64,000 nucleotides of DNA from a virus. A program made the translations under genes and the position numbers. Below the pieces are notes generated by a model. The model was not told the origin of the DNA. It did not search any database and saw only the letters and a list, made by a program, of their open reading frames with translations. Below, one piece after another: positions 36,023-44,427 of the stretch (position 1 is its first letter; every line of letters starts with the position of its first letter). The DNA lies in the IMG/VR virus record IMGVR_UViG_3300020478_000003, positions 1 through 64,000 of that record. One strand, given 5' to 3'.

Positions 36023-39000
36023 ATGTCAGTAACACTATCAAACATTACTACTGCGGTAGATCCGTTTAACGATATACCCGATATTACATTTGACAGTATC
36101 GATGTATCGGCGTATACCGAAGAAGTAGAGATATATACCAATACGCCAGCGGTAATGATACCGGCTAAATTGAACGCTATGGCGGCTTCAATGAAAAACT
36201 GGTTAAATGATAATGTTTCTGCTCCTTTAGAAAATCAACAAAATACATTTAAAAACGAAGTTGTAGTTAGAACAAATACAGCAATGAATGCTGTGGAAAC
36301 TTATATGAACAATGAAGTTCAAAGTTTCGTAAATACAGTCTTTGTTCCTTGGGCAAACGATGCAGGATTAGTTCTCTCTAATCACGCCAACTTACAAGAA
36401 AGCAATGTAACCACTACATTAAATCAATTACAGGCTGATTATACAGCCCACGTAATATCTCAAGATGCTCTTATTGCTCAAGCCCTTGTAGATATGTTGG
36501 CTAGTCTTTCTCAATATACATCGGGTGCAGCCGATTCTGGTTATACCGTTCATCAAACAAACGAATTACTTGCCGATATTACAATGACTCGGCAGATTGA
36601 TTTTAGCGATTATTTGTATGACCACAATAATGATGTTATATTTGCCCACGAAGGTCCAAACATTACTCATCACATTAATTACAAACCTACTGACGGTACA
36701 GTTTTATCGTTTGGTGAGTCAATGCAAATTTTTGGTGAGCCTCGACCATTCATTCAACATTTAAGATTAGAAATAAGTCCAGAAGATACACCTTCAGTTA
36801 AGCAGATTAAAGCATATGATATTTTTAAGAACACTTCTGCTGGAGGTGTTCATTCATTCAGAGGTACTGGACACGAAGCAGATGGTGAGCCAGCTGTAGA
36901 ATTAACAATCTTGAACAATCTATCCGTTGCTGATACTGATAATCCAGAAATTATCCTGAGACGAGGATCTGAAGCCGCATTAATGTTTGGAGGAATTGAT
37001 AAGGGAGATTATGCCAAATTAGTAGAGATAGATGGTACCACAGTTTACAATAAAGGTGTTGTTGGTAACTATGCTCAAGATTATGACACGATATTATTTA
37101 AACCACATCAATCATACTGCCACGATGGCGCATCCGGAGTAACTGGATGGGGAGTCATAGCCGATGACCACGCAAGTGGTATCGATGGTGACGGAGGAGC
37201 TTATGATACTCCAACTAAATGCGAAGAATATGTAGATAGTTCCGTTGCTCTTTTAGATGATCTTTCCCGTTCTTATGAATATAATATTCCTGGAGAATCT
37301 TATGAATCTGCAATATCTGACGGACTGATTTATAAAGTTTATATCAATGATGATACTGGATTTATTGATTCTTACGCATACTCAATTGATGCTAATGGTA
37401 AAACAGGAACTGGAGCTATACTTACACCTTACTATGATGACGGAGTTTCAGATGTCACAATGACTTCTGGTGGAACTAAATATTCCACTAATACTAAAGC
37501 AAGAATATTTGACTTAGGTGCTGTAGATCAAACCGGTTCAGTCGAAACAAAAGCTACGGCTACTTTTACTCTTAAAGATGGTATGATAAGAGATGTTGGC
37601 TTTACTGATTACGGAGCAGGTTATACTGGATATTGGGAAGTAGATGTTGCCGCTGAAGTTGGTGGTGACGGACACACACATAAAGTTCATTTAACTCAAA
37701 CAGAAGTAAATACAATTATGGGTGGTGGAACTGTTGTTTCAACAACGGTTGATGCTGGTCATACACACGATCAAACTGTTGGTTGGAATGCTTTCAATCA
37801 ATCTTTTGAATTTATTTCTACCACAGGTGCTCACGTTCATCCATTAGAAGTTACCACTCACGTAGTTAATCCCACTTTATCAATTAATGTTGCTACTTCA
37901 ACCGGAGGTCTAGCCGAAGGAACAGTTTATCTTAAAGAAGATGATTCTATAGATTATGTAGTAATGACAAATGGCGGAGCCGATTATGATGCCGCTGATA
38001 CACTTACTATTAGTGGAGGAACTCCTTCAACTCCTGCAGTCTGTACGTTCACACTTGCAAACGGTGGAATTGCAGGCTTTTCAATGGTAGATCAAGGAAC
38101 TGGATATACCGATTCAACCGCAAAAACAGTTGCAGTTAATATTCAAAACGATGCGTTTTCGCCAAGTGTAATTACAGCAAATGTTGGTGATACAGTAACT
38201 TTTACAAATTTAGATATTCAACCACATACAGTTACACATTCGGGTGGAATGTTTGATTCATTAGATATTCCTCAGAATGCTGTATTCTCATACGTTGTTA
38301 CTAAAGCCACAGAATTAACTGACAAGTACGAACTTTACGATACAAATAATACACAAATTACCGCAACTCTTTGGGTTCGTGATAATCCTTGCTACATTGA
38401 TATGGTTACCTCTACTGGAGGTGGACTTTATGGAAAAGCTACGGTTAATGCTAGTGGAAACGTTACGAACATTGCTGTAGAGAGACCCGGAGAAGGTTAT
38501 CAAAATACTGATACAGTTAAAGTAATTGATATATCTGGCGCTGGAGAAGGTGCTTATGCTACTGTGGAGACAGACAGAAGTGTAGGATCAGTTATTATAA
38601 CTAACGGTGGATCTGGCTATGATCAAGAAACAGAAGTTTTTGCATATGATCCTACTGGATTTCCTGATGGTTCTGGTGGTACAATTTATGGTTCAGGAGC
38701 AATTCTGAAACCTACAATTAATACAGAATATCAGGCGGCATATTGTGCAGATCCTCAGTATACAGATCAAGCCGCTTGTGAAGCCGCTTTAAATGTTTGG
38801 TATCCTGCAATTGAACTTGGACAAATTACAGATATAAAAGTACAAGCTGGAGGATCAGGCTATAAAGATATCGAGTTCATAATTAATGATGTGACAGAAT
38901 CTGGATCAGGATGTATTTTAGCTCCAGATCAAAACAATGTAGTTACGGCAGTCAACTTTAGTTCACGAGGCGGACAAGGAACTGCTGGAGGAAACGCATA

Positions 39001-39616
39001 TGTTGAACCTTTCATAATCATTCAAGATGCAGGCGGAACTGTTGGAACTGATGATTGGTCAGTCGGAAATGGATTTGCTGGTACCGTTGTACTAAATAAT
39101 GGTATAGGAGCAGTATCGATTGTTGATGACTGGGCAGATTATGTAGATGGAGAACAAAGGGTTGTTATTGTTGATGCTCACGCCGAACCAACCGGATTCG
39201 GAGCCACGGGTACTGCTACTGTAGGAGTATCTGGAAACGTAGAATCAGTTTCAGTAACTAATGCCGGTTCAGCATACAAGACACCAGTCGTAATGGTTGC
39301 TGGTCCAGTTAGTATGACTGCCCATATGTCTTCTATTAATAATGTTAATACTAATTTAGCATTATATGGACCTGAAGGAAATTCAAATGATTCACCATTC
39401 TCAAATAATAATACTGCTAATACTAACAAGAAGAATGGAATAATGATTCAATTTGAAAATCCAAACGGACATACATTGAACGATAATTGGGTATTCAAAA
39501 CGCAATCTTGGAAATTGGGTACTCCTGCAAGTATACTATATACTTCTAGTAGATACGATGGTAACCTTGAAAATATGCGAGGAATTATAACTCTTAAAGA
39601 TGTTTGGGAAACATAA
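36023..39616 (+). CDS. Tail fibre protein (1197 aa) with cupredoxin-like and His-x-His domains
   Basis: The N-terminal ~190 residues are helical (PAKLNAMAASMKNWLNDNVS; NAVETYMNNEVQSFVN), a typical fibre trimerisation and attachment region. About 250-360 is beta-rich (FGEPRPFIQHLRLEISPEDT). A His-x-His module lies at ~548-610 and a cupredoxin-like fold at ~703-791 (FSPSVITANVGDTVTFTNLD; HTVTHSGGMF), which lacks the Cys/Met loop and so probably binds no copper. Gly-rich fibre repeats (TNGGSGYDQETEVFAYDPTG; VTNAGSAYKTPVVMVAGPVS) are present on both sides. A Cys-pair insert (YCADPQYTDQAACEAALNVW) lies near ~908-926. The end is a compact beta domain (ILYTSSRYDGNLENMRGIIT). Likely a second receptor-binding fibre. 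Confidence 0.75.
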   Translation: MSVTLSNITTAVDPFNDIPDITFDSIDVSAYTEEVEIYTNTPAVMIPAKLNAMAASMKNWLNDNVSAPLENQQNTFKNEVVVRTNTAMNAVETYMNNEVQSFVNTVFVPWANDAGLVLSNHANLQESNVTTTLNQLQADYTAHVISQDALIAQALVDMLASLSQYTSGAADSGYTVHQTNELLADITMTRQIDFSDYLYDHNNDVIFAHEGPNITHHINYKPTDGTVLSFGESMQIFGEPRPFIQHLRLEISPEDTPSVKQIKAYDIFKNTSAGGVHSFRGTGHEADGEPAVELTILNNLSVADTDNPEIILRRGSEAALMFGGIDKGDYAKLVEIDGTTVYNKGVVGNYAQDYDTILFKPHQSYCHDGASGVTGWGVIADDHASGIDGDGGAYDTPTKCEEYVDSSVALLDDLSRSYEYNIPGESYESAISDGLIYKVYINDDTGFIDSYAYSIDANGKTGTGAILTPYYDDGVSDVTMTSGGTKYSTNTKARIFDLGAVDQTGSVETKATATFTLKDGMIRDVGFTDYGAGYTGYWEVDVAAEVGGDGHTHKVHLTQTEVNTIMGGGTVVSTTVDAGHTHDQTVGWNAFNQSFEFISTTGAHVHPLEVTTHVVNPTLSINVATSTGGLAEGTVYLKEDDSIDYVVMTNGGADYDAADTLTISGGTPSTPAVCTFTLANGGIAGFSMVDQGTGYTDSTAKTVAVNIQNDAFSPSVITANVGDTVTFTNLDIQPHTVTHSGGMFDSLDIPQNAVFSYVVTKATELTDKYELYDTNNTQITATLWVRDNPCYIDMVTSTGGGLYGKATVNASGNVTNIAVERPGEGYQNTDTVKVIDISGAGEGAYATVETDRSVGSVIITNGGSGYDQETEVFAYDPTGFPDGSGGTIYGSGAILKPTINTEYQAAYCADPQYTDQAACEAALNVWYPAIELGQITDIKVQAGGSGYKDIEFIINDVTESGSGCILAPDQNNVVTAVNFSSRGGQGTAGGNAYVEPFIIIQDAGGTVGTDDWSVGNGFAGTVVLNNGIGAVSIVDDWADYVDGEQRVVIVDAHAEPTGFGATGTATVGVSGNVESVSVTNAGSAYKTPVVMVAGPVSMTAHMSSINNVNTNLALYGPEGNSNDSPFSNNNTANTNKKNGIMIQFENPNGHTLNDNWVFKTQSWKLGTPASILYTSSRYDGNLENMRGIITLKDVWET

Positions 39617-39629
39617 TATTAAGAGTTCA

Positions 39630-39637
39630 TATAAATA
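39630..39637 (+). promoter_or_regulatory. Late promoter TATAAATA, first of a tandem pair
   Basis: TATAAATAG in the 71-base gap before the Cys-rich adhesin cassette. The second core starts 12 bases downstream, the same spacing as the pair at 35969. Confidence 0.65.
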
Positions 39638-39641
39638 GTAA

Positions 39642-39649
39642 TATAAATA
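39642..39649 (+). promoter_or_regulatory. Late promoter TATAAATA, second of a tandem pair
   Basis: TATAAATAG, 38 bases before the adhesin ATG at 39688. Confidence 0.65.
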
Positions 39650-39687
39650 GAAATGAATATTAAAGAACATTTGGAGAAAAAAGTCTA

Positions 39688-40686
39688 ATGGATATTTTAA
39701 CACTAGGAAAAATGAACGCTATGGCGCGGGATGTTGACGTAACGTTGGAATATCTAGCCAATGCAACCTTCCAAGCCCTAAAAGATGTTTGTGATATACA
39801 AGCCGGGATGGAGGCAAATTTAAATACCATCGCTCAAAATAACATTGATGAAGTAAATGCCGCTGGACCAAATCGTGGAATACAGACAAGAGAATATTTC
39901 AACGATTGTGCCCGAGGCTGTCATTGTATGGTAGGATGTTCAGATACCTTTACTGTTCCTCCCGGAACAAAAACTATTATGTTTGAAGCCTGGGGTGGCG
40001 GTGGAGCCGGTGCAGGACATTGTTGTCAAGGTTGCTGGTGTGATGTGGCATCTTGTGGATCAAATGGCGGATTTTATGGAAGAAAGACTATCTGTGCAGA
40101 AGCAGGGCATTTCGACGGTGTTAACGGAGGAGATGTTTATACGATTTGTGTAGGAGATGGAGGTAACGGTGGAAGTCATTGTTGGACTGCTTGTTGCGAT
40201 GCTCCTCGAGGTTGTGCTTCATATGTAACTGGACCAGGACTTACAAACTTTTGTGCTGTAGGTGGACGAGGTGGATATAATCTTTATTGTACTTGTCAAT
40301 GTAATATGAGTCATTGTTGGGCTGAAGCCGCACATTGTAACGGAATGATAATGTGTGCTCCAGTTGGGTGTAATCAAGCAACAAATATGGATTCAACAGG
40401 AACAGGAGCAGTTAACGGTCAAATGTTTGAAAAAGAACAATTGAGTGCTGGACATTGTGATTGTGGCGGAAGATTTACAAGAACAGGTCAATCAGATGGT
40501 TTAACAAATTCAATAATGCAACACATTGGACACTCAATGTCTTATTGTGGATGCGAAACACCTTGCTATAGCTTCCGACACGCAGGTGGTGGAATGAACA
40601 CTATGAAAGCATACTGCGGAAATCCACTAGAAAATTGTCTAGGTTCTCCTGGAAGACCAGGCTTAGTTAGAGTAACATACGCATAA
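39688..40686 (+). CDS. Cys/Gly-rich adhesin tip, copy 1
   Basis: 332 residues with about 31 Cys (~9%), very high for a cytoplasmically assembled protein. The N-terminal ~55 residues (MDILTLGKMNAMARDVDVTL) are shared with copy 2 and look like an attachment or trimerisation helix. From ~95 on, a Gly-rich domain of the phage glycine-rich family appears: DTFTVPPGTKTIMFEAWGGG, VYTICVGDGGNGG, LTNFCAVGGRGGYN, ending SPGRPGLVRVTYA. Cys replace many positions that are Gly/Ala in ordinary members (HCCQGCWCDVASC; HCWTACCDAPRGC). Likely a fibre-tip receptor-binding protein whose loops are pinned by disulfides or metal; the receptor is unknown. A probable assembly chaperone follows 13 bases later. Confidence 0.7.
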   Translation: MDILTLGKMNAMARDVDVTLEYLANATFQALKDVCDIQAGMEANLNTIAQNNIDEVNAAGPNRGIQTREYFNDCARGCHCMVGCSDTFTVPPGTKTIMFEAWGGGGAGAGHCCQGCWCDVASCGSNGGFYGRKTICAEAGHFDGVNGGDVYTICVGDGGNGGSHCWTACCDAPRGCASYVTGPGLTNFCAVGGRGGYNLYCTCQCNMSHCWAEAAHCNGMIMCAPVGCNQATNMDSTGTGAVNGQMFEKEQLSAGHCDCGGRFTRTGQSDGLTNSIMQHIGHSMSYCGCETPCYSFRHAGGGMNTMKAYCGNPLENCLGSPGRPGLVRVTYA

Positions 40687-40699
40687 GGATAATAGTAAA

Positions 40700-41392
40700 A
40701 TGAGCGACACTTGGCAAGAAACTGTAGATGTAGATTATCAATATGATTGTCCCTCGGAGAATTATCTTGATGGTCCGGCGTCTGAAAGTATAACAGAAAA
40801 TTACAACGGACCAGCCAGGTTGGTTGCTCTTGTTGATAAAGAAACTAAATTAGTTGAAGTAACATTACGAGAATGGGAAGCATATGATGGTCGCCCAGAC
40901 AGAATAAATTGCGATAACGTAGTTATTGACTGTTCAGCAAATGCTTTAGTATGCGAAGTTCTTTCTGATTATCATAATAATCATTTAGATACATCCGAAG
41001 TGCATCCCGAAGAACCTAGAGAAATGAAATCGATTCCAACTCCTGACGGTTACGAAGAATTTACTTGGTTCTATCCAATTCATCCAGACGAATTATATGA
41101 TTCAAACAAAACTACATATGAAGATGGTGAATGGAAGTTATATAAGAACACAAATCAAGATATTTTAGGACAGGGAGAACCTGCAAATTGGGACGAAATA
41201 CGACAAATGCGAAATGGAATGTTGTGGATGACAGATGCGACCGCAAATGCAGCCGATGCTCCCGCAGACCTTAAAGCAGGAGTAACTGAACTAAGGCAAA
41301 AATTACGGGACTTGCCTGAGGCATTAAAGGATATAGACGATATCTTTGTTCCTTCATCGTTCCCATCAACTAAAATTTTGGAGCAAAAGTAA
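40700..41392 (+). CDS. Probable fibre assembly chaperone for adhesin copy 1
   Basis: 230 acidic residues. The N-terminus (ESITENYNGPARLVALVDKE) is shared with the paralogue at 42383 (STQEYNGPETLILWIDKESK). The C-terminal part (IRQMRNGMLWMTDATANAAD, then APADLKAGVTELRQKLRDLP) resembles phage tail-assembly-chaperone proteins, which carry an R-x2-R-N-x(2)-L-x2-T/S-D helix and an R-Q-K/A-L-R-D-I/L-P helix. The TAA overlaps the next adhesin ATG as TAATG, so synthesis of chaperone and next adhesin is coupled. Role by motif and gene order only. Confidence 0.6.
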   Translation: MSDTWQETVDVDYQYDCPSENYLDGPASESITENYNGPARLVALVDKETKLVEVTLREWEAYDGRPDRINCDNVVIDCSANALVCEVLSDYHNNHLDTSEVHPEEPREMKSIPTPDGYEEFTWFYPIHPDELYDSNKTTYEDGEWKLYKNTNQDILGQGEPANWDEIRQMRNGMLWMTDATANAADAPADLKAGVTELRQKLRDLPEALKDIDDIFVPSSFPSTKILEQK

Positions 41393-42363
41393 TGGATATA
41401 TTAACGCTAGGAAAAATGAATGCGATGGCCCGGAACACGGACCAGGCTCTCGAATTAATGTCCAATCATCTATATGAAACTCAACAAGAGATATGTGCTT
41501 TTCAAGCATCTAATGTAGATAATATTAACTCCGCTGTAGCTACAGGATTGGCACAACTAAGCCAAAACGTTGCAGTTACAATGTCTACGGATCAAAAACA
41601 TTTTTACATTTATAATACTTCTCACTGGTCAGCATATAATGGAGGATGTTGTTTACAATGGACAGTTCCTGAAGGAACATCAATTATTACTTTTGAGATT
41701 CTTTCTGGAGGTGGACCAGGTGGTTCAGCTGGATACGATTATGATATCGGACACGGTGGAGCCGGTGGAAACTATAACGAAAAAACTATATGTTTAGCAG
41801 GTGGACATTTTCAATCGTCTGCTGGAAACGAATCAGTTTATACATTATGTGCAGGCGGAACATCAGGATGTTCTTGCTGTACAACTTGTAACCGAGCGTG
41901 TAGACACGGATGTACTTCATTTGTAACAGGAGATGGATTATCCAACTTCTGTGCAATTGGCGGACACGGTGGATCAACATCTTGGGACGTACAATCATCT
42001 TGTTATAACTGTCATATCGGTGGAGTACAATGTGATAGAGGTAACTACAACGCAGGTTGGGTAACACATAACTGTAACGAAGCCGCTTATGGTGGTGATA
42101 TGTGTTTCAGAGGTATTGCCGCTGGTATGCACAAAGGATACAGTTGTTGTAATGAAATTACAAATGGTCAAGGAAGTCCTGCAGGACCGTTCACAGCACC
42201 TTGGTCCGGTGCGGCAAACCATTATTGTGCAGGAGATTATGCTTGTTGTGCTGGTCACTCAGCATTCCCTGGTGGAGGTGGAGTAGGTGACGGAAACGCC
42301 GCTGGTACACCTTGTACAGGATCTTGGGGAGCCGGTGGTCTTGTTAAAGTGACTTATCAATAG
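41392..42363 (+). CDS. Cys/Gly-rich adhesin tip, copy 2
   Basis: 323 residues with about 23 Cys (~7%). Paralogue of the 332-aa protein: the first 14 residues (MDILTLGKMNAMAR) are identical and the same Gly-rich domain follows (WTVPEGTSIITFEILSGGGP; GCTSFVTGDGLSNFCAIGGH; GSWGAGGLVKVTYQ). Core strands are kept while Cys-bearing loops differ, as expected if the tips bind different receptors. Translation is coupled to the upstream chaperone. Confidence 0.7.
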   Translation: MDILTLGKMNAMARNTDQALELMSNHLYETQQEICAFQASNVDNINSAVATGLAQLSQNVAVTMSTDQKHFYIYNTSHWSAYNGGCCLQWTVPEGTSIITFEILSGGGPGGSAGYDYDIGHGGAGGNYNEKTICLAGGHFQSSAGNESVYTLCAGGTSGCSCCTTCNRACRHGCTSFVTGDGLSNFCAIGGHGGSTSWDVQSSCYNCHIGGVQCDRGNYNAGWVTHNCNEAAYGGDMCFRGIAAGMHKGYSCCNEITNGQGSPAGPFTAPWSGAANHYCAGDYACCAGHSAFPGGGGVGDGNAAGTPCTGSWGAGGLVKVTYQ

Positions 42364-42382
42364 AATTAGGAGAAATTAGAAA

Positions 42383-43141
42383 ATGGCTAAAGTACAAAGA
42401 ACCGTAACATACAATATGCCTGATGAGTTTGAGCAGGAAGTGCCTACTACTGCGTTGGGTAAAACCTCTACGCAGGAGTATAACGGGCCGGAAACTCTAA
42501 TTCTCTGGATAGACAAAGAATCAAAAGATATTGAGCAAACTTGGGACAAGGATGATTATACAGAACAACCAGTTCCATTAAATTGCGAAGTACACGAATT
42601 ACACGCAGATTCAGACGAAAATTGTATTAAAATTGGAATACTGTTCGGTGGATTTGCTCAACGCAAACTTTATGAAATTCAAGTTGGTCCAGCCGCAGAT
42701 AAGAACAGAGTTATTCCAGATCCTTCGGATCCTAGACAAATCTTTTCTGAAAATGATATTGTCGATGATTATACTCAGCCTCTAAAATTTAGGACAGATT
42801 GGCGCCGATATGATGATGATTTCATACGTGCAGAACGTAATGGTAGATTAAAAGAATCTGATGGAAGAATTGCAGAAGATATGCCTGCAGACCTTAAAGC
42901 AGAATGGGAAGCATATCGCCAGAAATTACGTGATATTCCTGCTGATTGGGCTGCCGTACCTAATCATTTAATTATGTTTCCTCAAGCTCCAGATGGAGAA
43001 TATGACGATAGGTATATTAAGAATGAAGATCCAGAACACGAAGTAACTTTAATTTCGGCTCGTACGGCTGCGGATAATGATGCAATTGGTCAATTAATCC
43101 CGATTGCTGGAATAGATGAAGATGAAAGTTCTCTTAAATAG
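42383..43141 (+). CDS. Probable fibre assembly chaperone for adhesin copy 2
   Basis: 252 residues, paralogue of the 230-aa protein at 40700. The C-terminal core is the best match to tail-assembly chaperones: RAERNGRLKESDGRIAEDMP then ADLKAEWEAYRQKLRDIP. A Cys-containing middle (NCEVHELHADSDENCIKIGI) corresponds to NCDNVVIDCSANALVCEVL in copy 1. It ends the adhesin block and is followed by the terminator at 43168. Confidence 0.6.
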   Translation: MAKVQRTVTYNMPDEFEQEVPTTALGKTSTQEYNGPETLILWIDKESKDIEQTWDKDDYTEQPVPLNCEVHELHADSDENCIKIGILFGGFAQRKLYEIQVGPAADKNRVIPDPSDPRQIFSENDIVDDYTQPLKFRTDWRRYDDDFIRAERNGRLKESDGRIAEDMPADLKAEWEAYRQKLRDIPADWAAVPNHLIMFPQAPDGEYDDRYIKNEDPEHEVTLISARTAADNDAIGQLIPIAGIDEDESSLK

Positions 43142-43167
43142 GACCAAAAGAAAAAATTAATATTTTG

Positions 43168-43193
43168 AAGGCTTCTTTCGGGAAGCCTTTTTT
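43168..43193 (+). terminator. Intrinsic terminator after the adhesin block
   Basis: Perfect 8-bp stem AAGGCTTC with GAAGCCTT, loop TTTCGG, followed by a T-run. This separates the late fibre unit from the sugar cassette. Confidence 0.85.
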
Positions 43194-43220
43194 ATTTGTA
43201 ATATAAGTATAGAAAAAGAC

Positions 43221-43249
43221 TTGACAAGTCTGATTGGTTATGTTATAAT
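43221..43249 (+). promoter_or_regulatory. Consensus sigma-70 promoter for the sugar cassette
   Basis: TTGACA at 43221-43226, a 17-base spacer and TATAAT at 43244-43249; TGT directly before the -10 also gives an extended -10. Perfect consensus, in contrast to the late TATAAATA promoters elsewhere. It implies transcription by host RNA polymerase, probably early or constitutive. Predicted start near 43256, about 30 bases before the first gene. Confidence 0.85.
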
Positions 43250-43284
43250 TGTCGTTAAAATTTAATCTGAATTGAGGTGATGTG

Positions 43285-44427
43285 ATGAAAAAAGGTCGTT
43301 CTAAGGCTTTCTTTATTAATGGTGGCGCTGGAAGAGTAATATGTTCTATACCTGCATTTGAAAAATATGCAAAAGATTCTGGTGATAAAAATTTTGTAAT
43401 TGTCTGTGAAGGCGGAATGGACTTCTACCGAGGTCATCCTGTCTTACAAAAACACTCATACGAAGTATGGCATAAAGGTCTTTTCGACCAACATCTCCGC
43501 GATAAAGATATCGTAACTCCAGAGCCATACAGAATCAACGAATATTTCAATCAAAAATGTTCTCTTGCTCAAGCATTTGATATCGAAATCAATGGTCTTG
43601 ATAAGCCTAGAGAATTACCTCCCCCTTCCATCACTCTCAATAAGATGGAATCAGTTACTGGATATCAAGCGATTCAGCAAATCAAATCTCAATTAAACAA
43701 AGACAAAGCACTTATTGTTCAACCATTTGGTCGATCCGTAACACAAGTAGGAGAATATTTAATTGACGGCACTTCAAGATCCTTTGAAGTACAGAATATA
43801 ATCAATATTATTGATGGTCTCCGTAAGTTTTATGCAGTAATTGTAATGGCGGATCTTGCACTTCCTATTCCAGAAAATAAAGAAGCACCAGTTGCAATGC
43901 CCAGAGAACCCAATTTAAGATTGTGGGCTTCTATGATAAATTCCGCAGATCATTTCTTGGGATGTGATTCTGTTGGACAACATATGGCAAAAGCACTTGG
44001 TAAAACCGCTACTGTAGTTATTGGTTCTACTGTACCAATTAATATTTCTTATCCTAATGATGATAATATTGACATTATAGATATTGGAAAAGAAAATGGA
44101 AGAGATTATGCTCCTATTAGACTCACTATGGATGATGAGAAAGATAGGGCGAATGATGGTTCAATGATGCTAACTGAAGAACAAGAGCAACGGGTTATCG
44201 ATTCGTGTATAGAATATTTAGGCGAAGGAAAGGGATTTCAAGGAAGATTTATTCCTACCGGACATACTCAAAGTTGTTCAATGCACAATCCTACTGAAGA
44301 AGCAATTAAAGAATCTAAATATGATTTCAAAGCGGAAAATCTTTTAGCAGATTCTAACAAAGATAAAAACGCTACTATTGAACCGTTTGGAAAAGTTGAG
44401 CCTTACGAAGTGAAAGTAAATGAGTGA
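43285..44427 (+). CDS. GT9-like glycosyltransferase (heptosyltransferase-type)
   Basis: 380 residues. FFINGGAGRVICSIPAFEKY near the start corresponds to the GGxGDxxxxxPAL nucleotide-sugar fold start of GT9 ADP-heptose transferases. LWASMINSADHFLGCDSVGQ then HMAKALGKTATVVIGST (around residues 215-250) matches the family's conserved second-domain stretch (A-x2-F-x-G-x-D-S-x2-x-H-x-A-A/K-A-L-G-K-x-V-x2-F/I-G-S-T). Start chosen at ATG 43285 because AGGTGA lies six bases upstream; a GTG at 43282 is too close. First gene of the cassette under the sigma-70 promoter; it overlaps the next gene by eight bases. Substrate is inferred only from the HldD-like gene nearby. Confidence 0.6.
   Translation: MKKGRSKAFFINGGAGRVICSIPAFEKYAKDSGDKNFVIVCEGGMDFYRGHPVLQKHSYEVWHKGLFDQHLRDKDIVTPEPYRINEYFNQKCSLAQAFDIEINGLDKPRELPPPSITLNKMESVTGYQAIQQIKSQLNKDKALIVQPFGRSVTQVGEYLIDGTSRSFEVQNIINIIDGLRKFYAVIVMADLALPIPENKEAPVAMPREPNLRLWASMINSADHFLGCDSVGQHMAKALGKTATVVIGSTVPINISYPNDDNIDIIDIGKENGRDYAPIRLTMDDEKDRANDGSMMLTEEQEQRVIDSCIEYLGEGKGFQGRFIPTGHTQSCSMHNPTEEAIKESKYDFKAENLLADSNKDKNATIEPFGKVEPYEVKVNE

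Noticed and set aside
39688-42363. Diversity-generating retroelement: duplicated adhesins might be a template/variable repeat pair.
   Set aside because: No reverse transcriptase or adenine-specific differences were seen in the window, and the paralogues differ throughout rather than in a short variable repeat.
42361-42382. A possible late promoter between adhesin 2 and its chaperone.
   Set aside because: The gap is only 19 bases and holds a ribosome site (AGGAGA) but no TATAAATA; transcription is probably from 39642.
43279-43287. ATG immediately followed by TGA just before the GT9-like gene (a minimal start-stop).
   Set aside because: It arises from overlap of GGTGATGTGATG; there is no evidence it is used, and the next ATG has better spacing.
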